Assembly: GCA_030152105.1 (NCBI GenBank)
Contig: JASLIH010000542.1
Span: 1-7,428, forward strand
Reading direction: 5' to 3'
Length of the DNA stretch: 7,428 nucleotides
DNA from: Actinomycetes bacterium
Lineage (GTDB): Bacteria; Actinomycetota; CALGFH01
In this document: piece by piece, positions 5,771 to 7,428 of the stretch
How the letters are laid out: each line of letters opens with the position of its first letter
Position numbering within the stretch: the stretch's first letter is position 1
Notes under the pieces: model-generated
What the model was told of the DNA's origin: nothing
What the model saw: only the letters and a program-made list of their open reading frames with translations
Databases searched by the model: none
Translations under genes and position numbers: made by a program

Positions 5771-5798
5771 CAATGAGTGACCGCCAGTCAGTTGTCAA
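5770..5798 (-). promoter_or_regulatory. Proposed promoter of the ABC exporter operon
   Basis: On the minus strand a perfect -35 TTGACA (5793-5798) is followed after 17 bases by CATTGT (5770-5775), a weak -10 with three matches to consensus. Transcription would start near 5763, inside operator A, leaving a leader of about 30 bases before the GTG. The -35 is strong evidence; the -10 is tentative. Confidence 0.5.
5774..5790. promoter_or_regulatory. TetR-type operator site B (imperfect)
   Basis: TGAGTGACCGCCAGTCA matches site A at 13 of 17 positions and begins exactly 20 bp after it, nearly two helical turns. It falls between the proposed -35 and -10 of the exporter promoter. The similarity and phasing suggest a second repressor dimer on the same face of the DNA. 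Confidence 0.5.
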
Positions 5799-5803
5799 GA
5801 AGC

Positions 5804-5809
5804 TAGAAT
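5804..5809 (+). promoter_or_regulatory. Proposed -10 box of the TetR gene
   Basis: TAGAAT matches the -10 consensus at five of six positions and lies 32 bases before the TetR start codon. At 17 bp upstream only CCGCCA is found, so the -35 is poor and the promoter may be weak or need another factor. Confidence 0.4.
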
Positions 5810-5825
5810 GACGGTCAGTCAGTGA
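5809..5825. promoter_or_regulatory. TetR-type operator site C (imperfect)
   Basis: TGACGGTCAGTCAGTGA matches site A at 12 of 17 positions. It starts at the last base of the TAGAAT box and ends a few bases before the TetR ribosome-binding site, which would allow autorepression of the TetR gene. Confidence 0.45.
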
Positions 5826-5841
5826 CGTCGGGGGAGGGGCG

Positions 5842-6432
5842 ATGACCGAGCGAGCGACGGCCAGGCGGCGGGAGCCGCCCGAGGTGCGCCGCGAGCAGCT
5901 CCTGGACGCGGCGGCGAGCGTGTTCCTGGAACGCGGCCTGGCCCAGGCGACCATGGCCGACGTCACCGAGGCCGCCGGGGTGGCCAAGGGCACCATCTAC
6001 CTGTACTTCGACTCCAAGTCGGCGCTGCTGACCGCCCTTCGCACCCGCTACACCAGCCAGTGGCTGGAGCAGTCCGGCCGCCTGGACGCACCCCCCGGCC
6101 GCGGCGGCTACGCCCGGCAGCTCCGGTCCTTTCTGGGCGAGATGTACGACTTCCACGCCGCCAACCAGCGGCTGCACCACCTGCTGTTCCACGCCGCCGA
6201 GGTCTCCGAGGACGAGCCGCTCGAGCAGGCCCGGGCGGCCCTGGCCCGGTTCGTGGCCCGTGGCGCTCAGGCCGGCGAGCTCACCGCCGACGACCCCGAG
6301 GAGACCGCGTCGTTCCTGCTCGACGGCCTCCACGGCCTCCTGCTGCGCTCCCTGCACGCCGGCCGCAGCCGGCGCGACTTCACCGGCGCCGCCTGGTCAC
6401 TCTGCGCCCGCCTGCTCGCCATCACCCGCTGA
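5842..6432 (+). CDS. TetR/AcrR-family transcriptional repressor
   Basis: This 196-aa protein has the standard TetR N-terminal DNA-binding domain at residues 15-62: RREQLLDAAASVFLERG at 16-32, then the helix-turn-helix ATMADVTEAAGVAKGTIYLYF at 36-56, followed by DSKSALL. The C-terminal two thirds are mostly helical and variable, as expected for the ligand-binding and dimerisation domain. Length is typical (about 190-210). The ATG is preceded by GGGGAGGGG at 5831-5839. The gene is divergent from the DrrAB-type exporter across a 109-bp region with three related palindromic sites, so it most likely represses both itself and the exporter until a pump substrate or related ligand binds. The ligand cannot be predicted. 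Its 3' end overlaps the convergent YihY-family gene by 36 bp. Confidence 0.94.
   Translation: MTERATARRREPPEVRREQLLDAAASVFLERGLAQATMADVTEAAGVAKGTIYLYFDSKSALLTALRTRYTSQWLEQSGRLDAPPGRGGYARQLRSFLGEMYDFHAANQRLHHLLFHAAEVSEDEPLEQARAALARFVARGAQAGELTADDPEETASFLLDGLHGLLLRSLHAGRSRRDFTGAAWSLCARLLAITR
6357..6374 (-). other. GC-rich stem-loop inside the TetR gene, 22 bases past the YihY-family stop
   Basis: CGCCGGC and GCCGGCG are perfect 7-bp arms around the loop CGCA. Minus-strand transcripts of the YihY-family gene would form it just after their stop codon, so it could help end or protect that transcript. There is no T-run, and such hairpins arise easily in GC-rich coding DNA. Confidence 0.22.
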
Positions 6433-7428
6433 GCGGTCGGACGTCCCGCCATGGGGTGCGTCGTGACCTGCGGGGGGTGGTTCGTCCTCTGCCGCGAACC
6501 GCACCTCGACGGTCTGCCCGGGTCGCCGCTCCTCGGTCTCGGCCAGCGCGGTCAGCACCCGCCTGTCCGGCTCGGTCAGGGGTGGCTGGAGCATGCTCCG
6601 CGGCCATAGCCGCCTGGTCAGCACCACGTTGATCTCGGCGGCGTACAGCAGCAGCTGGGCGCTCAGGTACATCCACGACAGCAGCACGAGCACCACGGCG
6701 AAGACCCCGTAGATGAGGTTGGCCCGCTGGAGCTGCCGGTCGACGATCAGCACGCCCAGCGTCTGCAGCGTGCTCCAGCCGACCGCCCCGCACAGCGCGC
6801 CGGGCAGCAGCCGCCGCCACTTCACCCACATCCCGGTCAGGACCTGGAACAGCACGAGCAGCAGCAGCAGGTTGAGCAGCAGGGAGCCGACAAAGGGGAG
6901 CCGGCCGAGGATCCCGTGCTGGATCCTGCCGAGCTGGGCCAGGGCGGTGGCCGCGATGATGGCCGTGGCCACCAGGAGCAGGGAGCCGAGGCCGCGGGCC
7001 AGGCGCAGCCAGTAGTTGGGCCGGAGCCTTCGGGGAATGGTCCAGACCGCGTTCATCGCGTCCTGAGCGCTCTGGGTGATCCCGAGACCGCCCCACAGGG
7101 TGCCGAGAATGCCGACGACGAGGCCGATGCCGGATCCCTGGATGGCGGTGATGCTGTCCTTGATCTGGCTGCCCATGACGGGGAACTGCGCGACCAGGGT
7201 GTCGATGACCTGCTGCTCCAGCTCCGGGTCGTTGGCCAGTATGTAGCCGAGCACGGTGACGAACACCAGCAGCAGCGGGAACAACGACACAAAGCCGTAG
7301 TAGGCGAGCAGCGCGGCGTGCCTGCCGGCCTGGTCGTCGCCGAACTTCTTGGCCACCCCGAACGGGAACCCGAGCACCGTGTGACGCTGCTGGAACCGGT
7401 CCAGCGCCCGCAACAGCCGCTCGATCCA
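6397..7428 (-). CDS. YihY/BrkB-family membrane protein (N-terminus cut by right edge)
   Basis: The frame is open to the right edge with no stop. A TTG at 7413 could be read as a start, but the upstream codons (IERLL before RALDRFQQRH) continue the family's usual opening, so the true start is probably just outside the window. Using the TTG as residue 1, hydrophobic segments lie near 34-60, 93-113, 143-161, 172-196, 203-224 and 234-265. Family hallmarks are AALLAYYGFVSLFPLLL at 33-49, GSGIGLVVGILGTLWGG at 93-109 and YGVFAVVLVLLSWMYL followed by LLLYAAEINVVL at 235-265. Residues 270-338 are a hydrophilic, charged tail, the last 11 codons of which overlap the TetR gene on the other strand. The family was once called RNase BN or virulence factor BrkB, but the RNase label is wrong and the molecular role remains unknown. 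Confidence 0.92.
   Translation of the reverse strand, partial: WIERLLRALDRFQQRHTVLGFPFGVAKKFGDDQAGRHAALLAYYGFVSLFPLLLVFVTVLGYILANDPELEQQVIDTLVAQFPVMGSQIKDSITAIQGSGIGLVVGILGTLWGGLGITQSAQDAMNAVWTIPRRLRPNYWLRLARGLGSLLLVATAIIAATALAQLGRIQHGILGRLPFVGSLLLNLLLLLVLFQVLTGMWVKWRRLLPGALCGAVGWSTLQTLGVLIVDRQLQRANLIYGVFAVVLVLLSWMYLSAQLLLYAAEINVVLTRRLWPRSMLQPPLTEPDRRVLTALAETEERRPGQTVEVRFAAEDEPPPAGHDAPHGGTSDRSAGDGEQAGAE

Noticed and set aside
5733..5996. Upstream extension of the ABC ATPase frame to 5996
   Set aside because: It would run through the operators and the start of the TetR gene, and the extra residues match nothing. The GTG at 5732 has a ribosome-binding site and gives a normal DrrA N-terminus.
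5815..6357. 180-codon minus-strand open frame opposite the TetR gene
   Set aside because: The plus-strand frame carries a textbook TetR helix-turn-helix and a ribosome-binding site; the antisense frame is Gly/Gln/Val-rich shadow.

Overview
The window is a GC-rich, tightly packed stretch of bacterial chromosome. The codon bias (G/C at almost every third position), a GTG start, the DrrAB-type transporter and the sensor-kinase tail ending in VSLWLR all point to an actinobacterium (Actinomycetota). I cannot name a genus. I see no rRNA, tRNA, CRISPR array, insertion sequence or phage gene, and no gene-free stretch longer than about 110 bases.

Layout, left to right. (1) Positions 1-566, minus strand: the N-terminal 188 codons of a multi-pass membrane protein with a degenerate PAP2-like core, running off the left edge. 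(2) Positions 641-3869, minus strand: a compact redox-signalling cassette. In transcription order it has a 58-codon ORF that looks like the detached C-terminal tail of an actinobacterial sensor kinase. Next is a 552-aa fusion of a response-regulator receiver, a cysteine-less glutaredoxin-like domain and a thioredoxin-reductase-like flavoprotein. Last is a 465-aa histidine kinase with an N-terminal cyclic-nucleotide-binding-like domain. The three are joined by ATGA and TGATG stop/start overlaps. (3) Positions 3980-5732, minus strand: a DrrA/DrrB-type ABC exporter operon (ATPase, then permease). (4) Positions 5733-5841: a divergent control region with three related 17-bp TetR-type operator sites. 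(5) Positions 5842-6432, plus strand: a TetR-family repressor, the likely local regulator of the exporter. (6) Positions 6397-7428, minus strand: a YihY/BrkB-family membrane protein, cut by the right edge, whose last codons overlap the 3' end of the TetR gene tail to tail.

How the genes may work together. The TetR/ABC block has the classic form of an inducible exporter: ligand binding to TetR would free the shared intergenic region and allow transcription of both arms. The kinase and receiver-flavoprotein pair look like cognate partners in which the output of phosphorylation is a flavoenzyme rather than a DNA-binding domain. The flavoprotein keeps its FAD- and NAD(P)H-binding motifs but lacks the CxxC that thioredoxin reductases use, so its substrate is unknown. 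This is the most interesting system in the window. The architecture of the fusion has been seen in genome annotation (fused response regulator/thioredoxin-disulfide reductase), but I know of no worked-out function. The outer membrane-protein genes are probably separate transcription units.
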